NCBI GenBank assembly: GCA_038247995.1
Contig: JBBRUG010000108.1
Location: 1 to 16,705 of the forward strand
From: JBBRUG01 sp038247995
GTDB taxonomy: Bacteria > Chloroflexota > Chloroflexia > Chloroflexales > Chloroflexaceae
Length of the DNA stretch: 16,705 bases
Direction of reading: 5' to 3'
Positions 6,989-14,720 of this stretch are shown piece after piece. The notes beneath the pieces were generated by a model. That model saw nothing but the letters and a program-made list of their open reading frames with translations, searched no databases and was not told the DNA's origin. Positions within the stretch are counted from its first letter, which is position 1. Each line of letters starts with the position of its first letter. Both the position numbers and the translations under genes were made by a program.

Positions 6989-7137
6989 CGCTATCGAACC
7001 GGTGTTCTGCATTCGCGCATGCCCCGGCGCATAATTGTTTGTTCGCACGCATTCAGCGGCCCGGCCCGATTGGGCGTATTATTTCAGGGGCGACGTTTTT
7101 GGATACCTGTAATCATCCAAGCGAGGAGGATTTCACC

Positions 7138-7449
7138 GTGCAAAAACAACTGCGGAACATGTTTCGGATCCGAACGGGAAGTGCGGACGCTGGGGACGCC
7201 GGATGTTCGCATCGCGATCAGATCAAACCGGTTACCCCGAGTGCGGATGGTTGTGAGGAGTGCTTGCAGAGCGGAGATCGCTGGATCCATCTTCGGATTT
7301 GTCAGATCTGCGGCCACGTCGGTTGTTGTGATAGTTCCAAGAATCAGCATGCTACCAAGCATTACCACGCCACCGGCCATCCGATCGTAAAATCGTTTGA
7401 GCCGGGCGAAAACTGGGTCTGGTGTTATGTCGATGCAGTAATGCTGTAG
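7138..7449 (+). CDS. Small UBP-type zinc-finger protein
   Basis: A 103-residue protein consisting of a single ZnF-UBP domain. The metal-ligand pattern is clear: CSH at 23-25, CEEC (Cys39 and Cys42 are the ligands), CQIC at 55-58, Cys63/Cys64, then His71, His75, His77 and His81 in HATKHYHATGHP; WVWCY near 93-97 closes the fold. In eukaryotes this domain recognises ubiquitin C-termini; free-standing bacterial versions are common but their partner is not established. GTG 7138 is chosen because a strong GAGGAGG Shine-Dalgarno lies 8-10 nt upstream and the upstream extension to 6982 has no family similarity. It is followed after 113 bp by a small helical protein gene and may be co-transcribed with it. 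Confidence 0.88.
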   Translation: MQKQLRNMFRIRTGSADAGDAGCSHRDQIKPVTPSADGCEECLQSGDRWIHLRICQICGHVGCCDSSKNQHATKHYHATGHPIVKSFEPGENWVWCYVDAVML

Positions 7450-7562
7450 CGCAAATTAGCCGTGCAGAACTCCCAATTTGGCACGCAATATGCAGTGCTT
7501 AAAACATATGGCGAGGATTGGCCATATACGAACCAATACCACCTATGCAAAGGAGCACTGTT

Positions 7563-7814
7563 ATGGCGCACCATACGACCGAAACTACAAGTCACGGCCT
7601 CAGTAACCTGGCGTACGACTGGATTACCGTTATTCAAAATAAAGCGCAGGCGTTGCAGGCCTACGATACGTACATTGAGGATGCGCGGAAAGTTGGTTCA
7701 CAGGCGTGTGTTGAGCTATTTCAGCGCATTCACGCTGAAGATAAGCGTCAGCTTGCCGAAGCGCAAGAGCATCTGTTGCAGGTTCTACAAGGCAAAATGG
7801 GCAACACGCACTAG
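7563..7814 (+). CDS. Small helical protein of unknown function
   Basis: An 83-residue protein not assigned to a named family. After a polar, His/Thr-rich N-terminus (MAHHTTETTSHG), the rest looks like two long amphipathic helices: roughly residues 13-41, containing YDWITVIQNKAQALQAYDTY, and residues 49-78, containing LFQRIHAEDKRQLAEAQEHL. Acidic and His residues on the helix faces (YIED, RIHAED) recall a ferritin-like or rubrerythrin-like half-bundle, but no complete di-iron motif can be shown. ATG 7563 has a good AAGGAG Shine-Dalgarno 6-7 nt upstream; an upstream ATG at 7518 lacks one. Only 18 bp separate it from the following LLM oxidoreductase gene, implying one transcript. Confidence 0.75.
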   Translation: MAHHTTETTSHGLSNLAYDWITVIQNKAQALQAYDTYIEDARKVGSQACVELFQRIHAEDKRQLAEAQEHLLQVLQGKMGNTH

Positions 7815-7832
7815 CTTAGGGAGAAAAGATCT

Positions 7833-8789
7833 ATGGCGTCCATTGGTTATGCGATCTCGAGTGAAGAACATCTGCCGAATGACCTGGTGCAGCATGCCCG
7901 GCGGGCGGAGGAAGTCGGCTTCAAGTTTGCGCTGATTTCGGATCATTTTCATCCCTGGGTTGATGCACAGGGCCACAGCCCGTTTGTCTGGAGCGTCATT
8001 GGCGGCATCGCTCAGGTAACCCAGCACATGCCGATCGGCACCGGCGTTACCTGCCCAATGATGCGCACGCATCCGGCGATCATTGCGCAAGCCGCTGCTA
8101 CGGTTGCGACGATGCTGCCTGGGCGCTTTTTCCTTGGTGTCGGCACCGGTGAAAACCTGAATGAGCATATTCTGGGCGATGCCTGGCCGTCACATAATGT
8201 GCGCCTTGCAATGCTTGAGGAGTCCGTCGCCGTTATGCGACAGCTCTGGGAAGGCGGCTCACAATCGTTTCAGGGTGATTTTTATACCGTTGAAAATGCC
8301 CGCCTATACACCTTGCCGGAGAATCCCATTCCGGTAATGGTGGCGGCAAGTGGCCCGAGTGCTGCCGAGGGGGCCGGTCGTTTCGGCGACGGGCTGATCA
8401 ATACCGCTCCTAAAGCCGAGATCGCGCAGATCTTTGCGCAGTCGGGTGGCGGCAGTAAACCACGGTATGGGAAGATGACTGTCTGCTGGGCGCAGGATGA
8501 AGCTGAAGCCCGCAAGACCGCCCACAAAATCTGGCCTAATGCCGGCTTACCGGGCGAACTGTCGCAGGAACTTGCGACCCCGGCGCACTTTGAACAAGCC
8601 GCCGAACTGGTTACGGAAGAGGCCATCGCGAAGCAGGTTGTGTGCGGCTCTGATCCGGAACGGCATATTGCGCAGATTCGGGCATACTTGGATGCCGGTT
8701 ACGACCATGTCTATATTCATCAAGTTGGACCGGATCAAGCAGGCTTTTTCAACTTTTACGCAAAGCAGATCTTACCGTATGTGCTCTAG
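7833..8789 (+). CDS. F420-dependent glucose-6-phosphate-dehydrogenase-like LLM oxidoreductase
   Basis: A 318-residue LLM-class enzyme related to F420-dependent glucose-6-phosphate dehydrogenase (TIGR03557-like, from memory). Support comes from MASIGYAISSEEH at the N-terminus, ISDHFHPW near 35-42 (the family's active-site region), TGVTCPMMRTHP, LPGRFFLGVGTGENLNEHILG near 94-114, and PIPVMVAASGPSAAEGAGRFGDGLI near 166-190. Length is typical. The start at 7833 has a GGGAG Shine-Dalgarno 8-9 nt upstream. It is the last gene of a three-gene plus-strand set and is followed by a strong terminator. It differs from the LLM enzyme at 1754-2794 and lacks its cysteine insert. The actual substrate is unknown; many family members are not sugar dehydrogenases. 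It implies that the host makes F420. Confidence 0.92.
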   Translation: MASIGYAISSEEHLPNDLVQHARRAEEVGFKFALISDHFHPWVDAQGHSPFVWSVIGGIAQVTQHMPIGTGVTCPMMRTHPAIIAQAAATVATMLPGRFFLGVGTGENLNEHILGDAWPSHNVRLAMLEESVAVMRQLWEGGSQSFQGDFYTVENARLYTLPENPIPVMVAASGPSAAEGAGRFGDGLINTAPKAEIAQIFAQSGGGSKPRYGKMTVCWAQDEAEARKTAHKIWPNAGLPGELSQELATPAHFEQAAELVTEEAIAKQVVCGSDPERHIAQIRAYLDAGYDHVYIHQVGPDQAGFFNFYAKQILPYVL

Positions 8790-8824
8790 CGGCGCGACCG
8801 GTTAGATCGCATTGCGCGTCTTTA

Positions 8825-8862
8825 GAACCCGCTGATGATTCACAGGAATCATCAGCGGGTTC
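8825..8862 (+). terminator. Intrinsic terminator after the LLM oxidoreductase gene
   Basis: A perfect 16-bp inverted repeat (8825-8840 and 8847-8862) has a 6-base loop CACAGG and is followed by GCTTTGTGTTTCTT, which is T-rich. It begins 36 bp past the stop of the LLM gene and before the promoter of the HD-domain gene, so it separates two transcription units. Confidence 0.88.
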
Positions 8863-8893
8863 GCTTTGTGTTTCTTAACCTGAATTTACCCGC

Positions 8894-8922
8894 TTGCCAA
8901 GCGCCGTAATCAGAAATACTAT
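8894..8922 (+). promoter_or_regulatory. Candidate sigma70 promoter for the HD-domain gene
   Basis: TTGCCA (8894-8899) and TACTAT (8917-8922) are separated by 17 bp. This is a 5/6 match at -35 and 4/6 at -10. It lies just past the terminator and about 57 bp before the ATG of the HD gene. Confidence 0.5.
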
Positions 8923-8978
8923 GTATAGCTACAGAGCCTGCATCCAATCAACCTAACCCGCGAAGGGGCATCGCATTT

Positions 8979-9575
8979 ATGGGCCAGCCCGACTATTCGG
9001 CCGCCCGTCAGTACGCATTGGAACGCCTCGAACGCGAACTTGATCCGCGTCTGAGCTACCATACGCTGGCTCACACGCGCGACGATGTGCTCCCAGCCGC
9101 AGAACGACTTGCCGCGCTGGAGGGCATTGCCGGCGCGGCGTTGTTATTGTTGCGTACGGCTGCACTGTACCACGACATTGGCTTTACTGTCGGGCGGGTT
9201 GAGCACGAACAGGCAGGCGTGCAGATTATGGCCCAGGTGCTGCCGTCTTTTGGCTATACAGTAGCCCAGATCGACCGGATCGGCGCATTGATCATGGCTA
9301 CCCGCATTCCACAAACGCCCCACGCGCAGTTGGAACACATTCTCGCCGACGCCGACCTTGATTTATTGGGGCGCGACGATTTTCTGGAACGCAATGCGGA
9401 GTTGCGCCGCGAACTACAGGCGTTCGGCGTGGGCTTTACCAATGCCGAATGGTATGCCGATCAGCTGGCTTTTCTCACCCGGCATCACTACTGGACGCCG
9501 GCGGCCCGGCAACTCCGCAACCCACCAAAGGCGCATAATATCGCCTTGCTCCAAACGCTGGCGGCGGCGCCATAG
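8979..9575 (+). CDS. HD-domain metal-dependent phosphohydrolase
   Basis: A 198-residue soluble protein of the HD superfamily. Recognisable pieces are YHTLAHT at 27-33, the HD doublet His65-Asp66 in LYHDIGFT, the downstream His76-Glu77 in RVEHEQAG, and the acidic DADLDLLG near 124-131. These match the predicted HD-type hydrolases that act on nucleotides or phosphorylated small molecules; the substrate is not known. ATG 8979 is preceded by GAAGGGG at about 10 nt spacing. It lies 55 bp before the SulP transporter gene on the same strand with no terminator between, so the two are probably co-transcribed. The transporter carries a cyclic-nucleotide-binding domain, so a link to nucleotide signalling is possible but speculative. 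Confidence 0.85.
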   Translation: MGQPDYSAARQYALERLERELDPRLSYHTLAHTRDDVLPAAERLAALEGIAGAALLLLRTAALYHDIGFTVGRVEHEQAGVQIMAQVLPSFGYTVAQIDRIGALIMATRIPQTPHAQLEHILADADLDLLGRDDFLERNAELRRELQAFGVGFTNAEWYADQLAFLTRHHYWTPAARQLRNPPKAHNIALLQTLAAAP

Positions 9576-9630
9576 CAGCCGGGGCCACGCATAGGCCCAA
9601 TTTGGTACTGAGTTACAGAGGATCTTCATT

Positions 9631-11871
9631 ATGGCCCGGGAAACATTACCACCATCGAATGTGAGCGTCGTTCAGCCTAAAGTGCGTTTTAGTCTGCGTC
9701 AGATCAGCCTTAGCATCACTGCCGGTGTGCTCAGCGCAGTGATCAACCTGGGTATCTTGCTCTCGATGGCGGCGCTGATCTTCGCCGGGCCGCTCACGCC
9801 GTATGTGAGCAATGGGGTGGGCTTATTGCTTGTCGGCACGGGCATTATGGCTATCGTTTTTGCATTGCTCAGCTCGCGCCCAGGGATGGTAATGTTCGGC
9901 CAGGAGGGGCCGGCGTTGATCGTGGCCTTGCTTGCGGCCAATATCGTTGCGGCGCTGCCGGTTGGCCAGGCAGCTACGGCTTATGTAACGGTCGTCGCTG
10001 TGCTTGCCCTAACGACGCTGGCCTGCGGCCTCACTTTTCTGCTGCTCGGCCATTTCCGGCTGGGGGCGCTGGTGCGTTATCTGCCGTATCCGGTGGTGGG
10101 CGGCTTTCTCGCCGGCACCGGCTGGTTGCTTGTGCTGGGCGGCATTGGCGTGATGACGGGCGGCCAGCCGGCGCTTGTCGATCTGCCCCGACTGTTTAGC
10201 CTACCGTACCTCTGGCAGTGGCTGCCGGGGCTGCTTTTCGGCTTATTATTGCTGATCGTGTTGCGGCGCGCTTCGCATCCGCTTGTGCTGCCGGGTATGC
10301 TTGCCCTGGGTATTGCCGGCTTCTATGGTTGGCTGGCCGCCAGCGGGATCAGCGTAGATGAAGCACGCGGCAGCGGTTTGCTGCTGGGCCCATTTCCTGA
10401 ACAACCAATTTGGGCGCCGCTCACGCCGGCGCTGCTTGCGGAGGTGAACTGGTCGCTGATCGTCGCCCAGAGCGGTGGCATCGGTACGGCTGTGGCGCTG
10501 GGCGTGATCGGCCTGCTGCTCAATGTAAGCGGCCTCCAGCTTGCCCGCCGCGAAGATCTCGATCTGAACCAGGAACTCCGCGCCGCCGGTTGGGCGCAGT
10601 TGGCCGCCGGCCTCTTCAGCGGCCCATCCGGTTATCACGGCCTCGGCTCCTCGACGCTGGCGCATCGCATCGGCGCCCGCAGCCGGCTGGTGAGCCTTTC
10701 CATGGGCATCAGCATTGCGGCCGCTTTCTTCTTCGGCGCCGGGCTGATCGCACTTATGCCGCAGATCGTCCTGGGCGGGTTGGTGTGTTACCTGGGCCTG
10801 TCCTTTCTCAACGATTGGTTGGTTGCTACATGGGGCCGCTTGCCCTGGATCGACTACGGTCTGGTGGTGTTGATTCTGGCCTTGATCATTGTTTTTGGCA
10901 TGCTCACCGGCGTGACTGTTGGGCTGTTTATCGCCGTAGCCCTCTTTGTGGTGACCTACAGCCGGATCGAGGTGGTGAAGCACGCGCTGACCGGCGCGAC
11001 GATTCAGAGCCGGGTGACGCGCAGCTACGCCGAGCAAGATCGCCTGCGCGAACTTGGCGTGCAGACGGTGATCTTTCAGCTTCAGGGCTTCATTTTCTTC
11101 GGCACGGCCCACGATCTGTTTGAGCGGGTGCGCAAGCGGGTGCAGATGGAGAACCTCCCGGCGCTGCGCTTCGCCGTATTCGACTTTCGTCTGGTGAGCC
11201 GGCTCGACTCGACGGCGCTGCTGAGCTTTACCAAACTGCGCCAGTTGGCCGAAAGCCGGCAGTTGAAGCTGATTTTCGCTCACCTCAACCCAGCGATCGA
11301 GCGTCAGATCCGCCAGGGCTTGTTCGACGATACACAGCCGGCTCTGGTGCAGATTTTCCCCGATCTGGATCACGGACTGGAGTGGTGTGAGAATGCGCTG
11401 CTCGCCGAAAATCAAGCCGCCGAAGCGCCGCCGCTGACGCTCCACGAGCAACTCGCGCGTCTGGTGCCCACCGCCACCAACCTCGACAACCTGATCGGCC
11501 AGCTTGAACGGCGCAGCGTCGCCGCCGGAGCGTACCTGATCCGTAAAGGCGATGCCCCCGACGACATGTTCTTCATCGAATCAGGGCAAGTCACGGCGCA
11601 GATCGCCCAGCCGAATGGGACGACATTGCGCCTGGAGACAATGCGCGGCGGGCGTACCGTGGGTGAACTTGGCTTCTACCTGGGCCGCCAGCGCACCGCC
11701 GATGTCGTGGCCGATGAGCCGAGCAATATCTACCGCGTCTCGCGGGCCGGCCTCGCCCGGATCGCCGAACACGACCCGAATGCAGCGGCGGCGTTTCACT
11801 TGATCATTGCCCGCCTGCTCTCCGACCGGGTGGTGCATCTGATCGAAACGGTGGATGCGTTGCAGCGGTGA
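9631..11871 (+). CDS. SulP-family anion transporter with STAS and cyclic-nucleotide-binding domains
   Basis: A 746-residue inner-membrane protein with three parts. Residues about 22-445 are a hydrophobic SulP/SLC26 transporter region, ending with WIDYGLVVLILALIIVFGML and VGLFIAVALFVVTYSRIEVV. Residues about 475-590 are a STAS domain (VIFQLQGFIFFG from 480, then FDFRLVSRLDSTALLSF). Residues about 625-735 are a cyclic-nucleotide-binding domain: LERRSVAAGAYLIRKGD, MFFIESGQV, and the phosphate-binding cassette GELGFYLGRQRTADVV from 678, with the Glu and Arg expected for ligand contact. It probably moves sulfate, bicarbonate or another anion, gated by the cytoplasmic domains. ATG 9631 has a GAGG Shine-Dalgarno about 10 nt upstream. 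An octamer array starts 4 bp past the stop. The transported ion and bound nucleotide are not visible from the sequence. Confidence 0.93.
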   Translation: MARETLPPSNVSVVQPKVRFSLRQISLSITAGVLSAVINLGILLSMAALIFAGPLTPYVSNGVGLLLVGTGIMAIVFALLSSRPGMVMFGQEGPALIVALLAANIVAALPVGQAATAYVTVVAVLALTTLACGLTFLLLGHFRLGALVRYLPYPVVGGFLAGTGWLLVLGGIGVMTGGQPALVDLPRLFSLPYLWQWLPGLLFGLLLLIVLRRASHPLVLPGMLALGIAGFYGWLAASGISVDEARGSGLLLGPFPEQPIWAPLTPALLAEVNWSLIVAQSGGIGTAVALGVIGLLLNVSGLQLARREDLDLNQELRAAGWAQLAAGLFSGPSGYHGLGSSTLAHRIGARSRLVSLSMGISIAAAFFFGAGLIALMPQIVLGGLVCYLGLSFLNDWLVATWGRLPWIDYGLVVLILALIIVFGMLTGVTVGLFIAVALFVVTYSRIEVVKHALTGATIQSRVTRSYAEQDRLRELGVQTVIFQLQGFIFFGTAHDLFERVRKRVQMENLPALRFAVFDFRLVSRLDSTALLSFTKLRQLAESRQLKLIFAHLNPAIERQIRQGLFDDTQPALVQIFPDLDHGLEWCENALLAENQAAEAPPLTLHEQLARLVPTATNLDNLIGQLERRSVAAGAYLIRKGDAPDDMFFIESGQVTAQIAQPNGTTLRLETMRGGRTVGELGFYLGRQRTADVVADEPSNIYRVSRAGLARIAEHDPNAAAAFHLIIARLLSDRVVHLIETVDALQR

Positions 11872-11875
11872 GGCA

Positions 11876-12123
11876 AACCAAGGAACCAAGGAACAGAAGA
11901 ACTAAGGAACCGAGGAACAGAAGAACCAAGGAACCAAGGAACAGAAGAACCAAGGAACAGAAGAACCAAGGAACAGAAGAACTAAGAAACAGAAGAACTA
12001 AGAAACAGAAGAACCAAGGAACAGAAGAACCAAGGAACAGAAGAACTAAGGAACAGAAGAACTAAGGAACAGAAGAACTAAGGAACAGAAGAACTAAGGA
12101 ACTAAGGAACTAAGGAACTAAGG
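11876..12123. repeat. Octamer tandem array, 31 units
   Basis: Thirty-one perfectly phased 8-bp units fill 248 bp. Three unit types dominate: AACCAAGG, AACAGAAG and AACTAAGG, with AACTAAGA and AACCGAGG variants. AACAGAAG tends to alternate with one of the others, so a 16-bp higher-order period is visible over much of the array, while the last four units are all AACTAAGG. It starts 4 bp after the SulP stop and gives a spurious plus-strand open frame. Confidence 0.97.
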
Positions 12124-12167
12124 TATCCTGAGTAACGCAGAGTGCGTATCGAAGGGCGCATCGGTGG

Positions 12168-12207
12168 CGCTTTCCCGCTTTCCCGCTTTCGGGCTTTCTC
12201 GCTTTCT
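12168..12207. repeat. Pyrimidine-rich octamer array, 5 units
   Basis: Five 8-bp units of the form CGCTTTCY (one GGCTTTCT) occupy 12168-12207, 14 bp before the stop of the minus-strand membrane-protein gene. The same kind of CGCTNTC unit recurs at 14671-14720. Together with the 31-unit array it fills most of the 350-bp gap between the convergent SulP and membrane-protein genes, in which no terminator was seen. Confidence 0.9.
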
Positions 12208-12221
12208 CGCCGTAATGCCTG

Positions 12222-14156
12222 CTACAGTTGTCGGCGGCTCCGGGAGCGGAGCATATTCCGCGTGAACGAGCCGACCCCAAACAGAATAATCGCGATCGCG
12301 ATAACCGAGAGCACCAACGAGAGGCTACTGCCCCAGATTACGATTTGTGGTACTAGAGTCTGGATGATCACTGGTATACTGCCGGGCACCAGATCGTCAG
12401 CGTCGGCCCAGAACGAGATCACTGTAAAGACGATCACACTCAGCGGCAACCCGGCCAGCAGGATTGAGAGGTAGAATGACAGGCGGTTGTTATTCTCCGA
12501 CAAGTCCGCCAGGTACAGTTCATCGATGTGATTGATCAACTCGCTCAAGTTGGCGACGTTGCGCTCGGCATGTTGCATCAGCAAGGGAACATCCTGGCGC
12601 TGCAACAGCAGGCGGGCTTTCTCAACGGCAAACTCAGCGCGCCCCCAGACTGTCGGCGTACTCAGGCTTTGCCCCAACCCCATGAGCCGGCTCATATTCG
12701 CCACGCGCTCCACCTTATCGGTGAGCACCTCGTAATTCACTCGGATGTCACGCCGCGACATTCCATCGCGCACCAGGGTCAACTCTTGTTCGATCTCGCG
12801 CAGCAGGTCGGCGCTGCCGCGCTCGATCAAGTGGGCCAGCACGCGCACTTCGATCGCGAGTTCGAACATGCGCTCCATCGCTTCCCAGTACCAGACATAC
12901 ATCACTCGTCCGGTAGAAGCCGCGAAGTTCGAGAGCAGCAGTTCGTTCTGGCGGGCGTGGCGGCTAGGCATCACAAAAGCAGCGCGACTGGTGAGGACGC
13001 ACATTTCGTCGCTCCAGGTAGCCGCGTCGCAGGCAAAAATATCTTCAAGGTAACGCGCCCGATGATCGGGGAAGTAGCTCTTCGGCGCTACCAAACGCGC
13101 CGAGGGCCGCGCCGCGCCGGTGGCCCGCCGTAACACAGCGCCCTCCAGCAATCCCGCGATCTGCTGCTGGAGCTCATCGGAATGCATAATATCAGCCGGC
13201 GACACGAGGATTTTGGGTGGGCTTTTCGTCGCGAGCAGCGCCGTATGCTGTGAAACTGCGCTCTCTACCTCGTCCGCTACGCCATCTTCACCTGCCCGCG
13301 CTTTGCTCAGAATTGGCTCTACCGCCAACAGTTCATCGACGTGGTAGATCAGGAACGAATCGTGGAGCGGCGTCTCGGTCGTGCGTTCGGGCACCCGTAA
13401 GCGGATCGTCCTTCCGCTACTGGTCGGGATTTGGAGGCCTACGTCCTGCACAAATTGCCGGCAGACCTCCATCGCCAGTTTCCACTGCACCGGAGCATAA
13501 CCGGGATGCCCGGTAGTTGGGCGCTCTTCCGCATCGAGCCAGGCCAGGAACGCCTCGATCGAGCGGATCTTCGCGGCTGCCTCGGGATCGCCGTTGGCCA
13601 AGCGGGCCTGAAACTCATCCAGACGATGCAGCGCGCCGGGAATGTCGAACGCGGTCTGGAGCGTCACCACGTCGGCGGCGATGCGCAGGAGCGGCGTGGT
13701 GCGGTCATAACGGCGGCGCAGACTGATCACAAACATGCCCGTCACCGTCGGGCGGAGGTAGATCTCCCAGTTGCGCCATACCTCCAGGAACACGTTGGTG
13801 AACTGCACATTGTCCAGAATGTCCGGCGGAAAGGCCACACCGCGCTTGTTTTGCAGATAGTAGAGCGGAACAGCGTAATCCTGGATCGCATTGAGGCGGA
13901 AGACACCGCTCAGGAAGGCCACCTCGTCGGTGGGCATCCGCGAGGTCACCGATTCGCCATCCAGGGGATGGCGGGCCACCGTGAAGGCGCTGTCGGTGTG
14001 AAGTGCCGTAGGCCAGGCATCGCGCAACGCAGTGCGGAAGTACGGCGAGCCGCGTAATGACTCAAACTGCTTCTGGTCGGCCGGATCGACAAAGCGCCGC
14101 ATATCGAGGACAAGCACGGCAGTGACGTGGCCGCGGGCGCTGATGTGATTCGCCAT
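12222..14156 (-). CDS. Large protein with two C-terminal membrane segments, function unknown
   Basis: A 644-residue protein I cannot assign confidently. The N-terminal 500 or so residues are soluble and mixed alpha/beta. They are followed by long helical stretches (RVANMSRLMGLGQSL, EKARLLLQRQDVPLLMQHAERNVANLSELINHIDELYLADLSENNN cut here into two readable parts) that lead directly into two membrane segments at about 559-584 and 600-628, with a short polar loop between and a basic tail (TRNMLRSRSRRQL). A long helix feeding two C-terminal membrane helices resembles CorA-like channels, but the GMN signature is absent. ATG 14156 (MANHISARG) is preferred over an in-frame TTG at 14189; neither has a clear Shine-Dalgarno. 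It lies 74 bp downstream of the degenerate PLP-enzyme gene. Confidence 0.8.
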   Translation of the reverse strand: MANHISARGHVTAVLVLDMRRFVDPADQKQFESLRGSPYFRTALRDAWPTALHTDSAFTVARHPLDGESVTSRMPTDEVAFLSGVFRLNAIQDYAVPLYYLQNKRGVAFPPDILDNVQFTNVFLEVWRNWEIYLRPTVTGMFVISLRRRYDRTTPLLRIAADVVTLQTAFDIPGALHRLDEFQARLANGDPEAAAKIRSIEAFLAWLDAEERPTTGHPGYAPVQWKLAMEVCRQFVQDVGLQIPTSSGRTIRLRVPERTTETPLHDSFLIYHVDELLAVEPILSKARAGEDGVADEVESAVSQHTALLATKSPPKILVSPADIMHSDELQQQIAGLLEGAVLRRATGAARPSARLVAPKSYFPDHRARYLEDIFACDAATWSDEMCVLTSRAAFVMPSRHARQNELLLSNFAASTGRVMYVWYWEAMERMFELAIEVRVLAHLIERGSADLLREIEQELTLVRDGMSRRDIRVNYEVLTDKVERVANMSRLMGLGQSLSTPTVWGRAEFAVEKARLLLQRQDVPLLMQHAERNVANLSELINHIDELYLADLSENNNRLSFYLSILLAGLPLSVIVFTVISFWADADDLVPGSIPVIIQTLVPQIVIWGSSLSLVLSVIAIAIILFGVGSFTRNMLRSRSRRQL

Positions 14157-14230
14157 TGGTGAAGGTTTCGTCTGGTTATAGTACGACAAAGAAACGTAAC
14201 GGCTATCATAACATAATGGGGTATGGGTTG

Positions 14231-14655
14231 TTACTGAATCTTCCCCCGCGCCGTGATCGGCCAGGTTGTGGTTATAACGCCGTTGCGCTGCACGTAATAG
14301 GTGTCGTAGAGGTTCACCGTGGTGTCGATATGGCTGGGGATGAGGCGCACCTGGTCACCGACGGCCAGCGTGGATGCAGTAGCGCCATCCCATTCCAGAA
14401 TGCCGTGTTCGTCGCCGCCCGGTCGGTAGCGCACGCCCGGCAACCCAACCGGCGCGGCATTGCCCATGTCTGTCGAGAGCGCCTTCAGCCCGGCGTCGAG
14501 CACTGCGCGTTGCGGCGTCGGCCGACTGATCACCGTTGCCACAACGGTTAGTGCGTTGTGGTAGCTGTTGCGTTCCCCCAGCGCGTCGCGATAGGCTCGA
14601 TCAAGGAAGATAAATGAACCAGCAAGGCAGGTGTATCAAGCTCGCTAACGTGCAT
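14231..14655 (-). pseudogene. Internally deleted DSD1 / D-threonine aldolase-type PLP enzyme
   Basis: Both ends of a D-serine dehydratase-like/D-threonine aldolase gene remain and the middle is gone. The 5' end has an AAAGGA Shine-Dalgarno, ATG 14655 and the codons for MHVSELDTPALLV, the typical N-terminus of this family. From about 14620, in another frame, the C-terminal domain reads GSFIFLDRAYRDALGERN, then VVATVISRPTPQRAVLDAG and the metal-site motif PSHIDTTVNLYD, ending at TAA 14231. Intact relatives are usually about 360-380 residues; about 13 plus 129 remain, so roughly 220 codons, including the PLP lysine region, are missing. The frame changes at the junction, and translation from ATG would stop after about 35 codons. 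The C-terminal open frame from GTG 14542 is therefore not a real separate gene. Confidence 0.85.
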
Positions 14656-14670
14656 TTGTAATCCTTTTCC

Positions 14671-14720
14671 CGCTCTCCGCTCTCCCGCTTTCCGCTCTCT
14701 CGCGTTCTCGCTTTTCCGCT
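14671..14720. repeat. Pyrimidine-rich 7/8-bp repeat cluster
   Basis: About seven irregular units of the form CGCTCTC, CGCTCTCC, CGCTTTC or CGCTTTTC lie between the B3/B4-protein stop codon (14721-14723) and the start of the degenerate PLP-enzyme gene. The array touches the stop codon directly. Unit length varies between 7 and 8, unlike the larger arrays. Confidence 0.85.

Noticed and set aside
7077..7082. TATTAT as -10 of a promoter for the zinc-finger gene
   Set aside because: The region 16-18 bp upstream is GC-rich and lacks any -35-like hexamer.
10246..11451. Minus-strand open frame of 401 codons
   Set aside because: It is the shadow of the SulP-STAS-CNB gene in a GC-rich region; the product is His/Gln/Arg-rich with no recognisable domain.
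11868..12065. Plus-strand open frame of 65 codons (RRTKEPRN repeats)
   Set aside because: It only translates the octamer array, with no ribosome-binding site or unique sequence.
14231..14542. Independent 103-residue gene
   Set aside because: It is the C-terminal piece of the deleted DSD1-type gene; coding homology continues upstream of its GTG to about 14620, so the GTG is not a true start.
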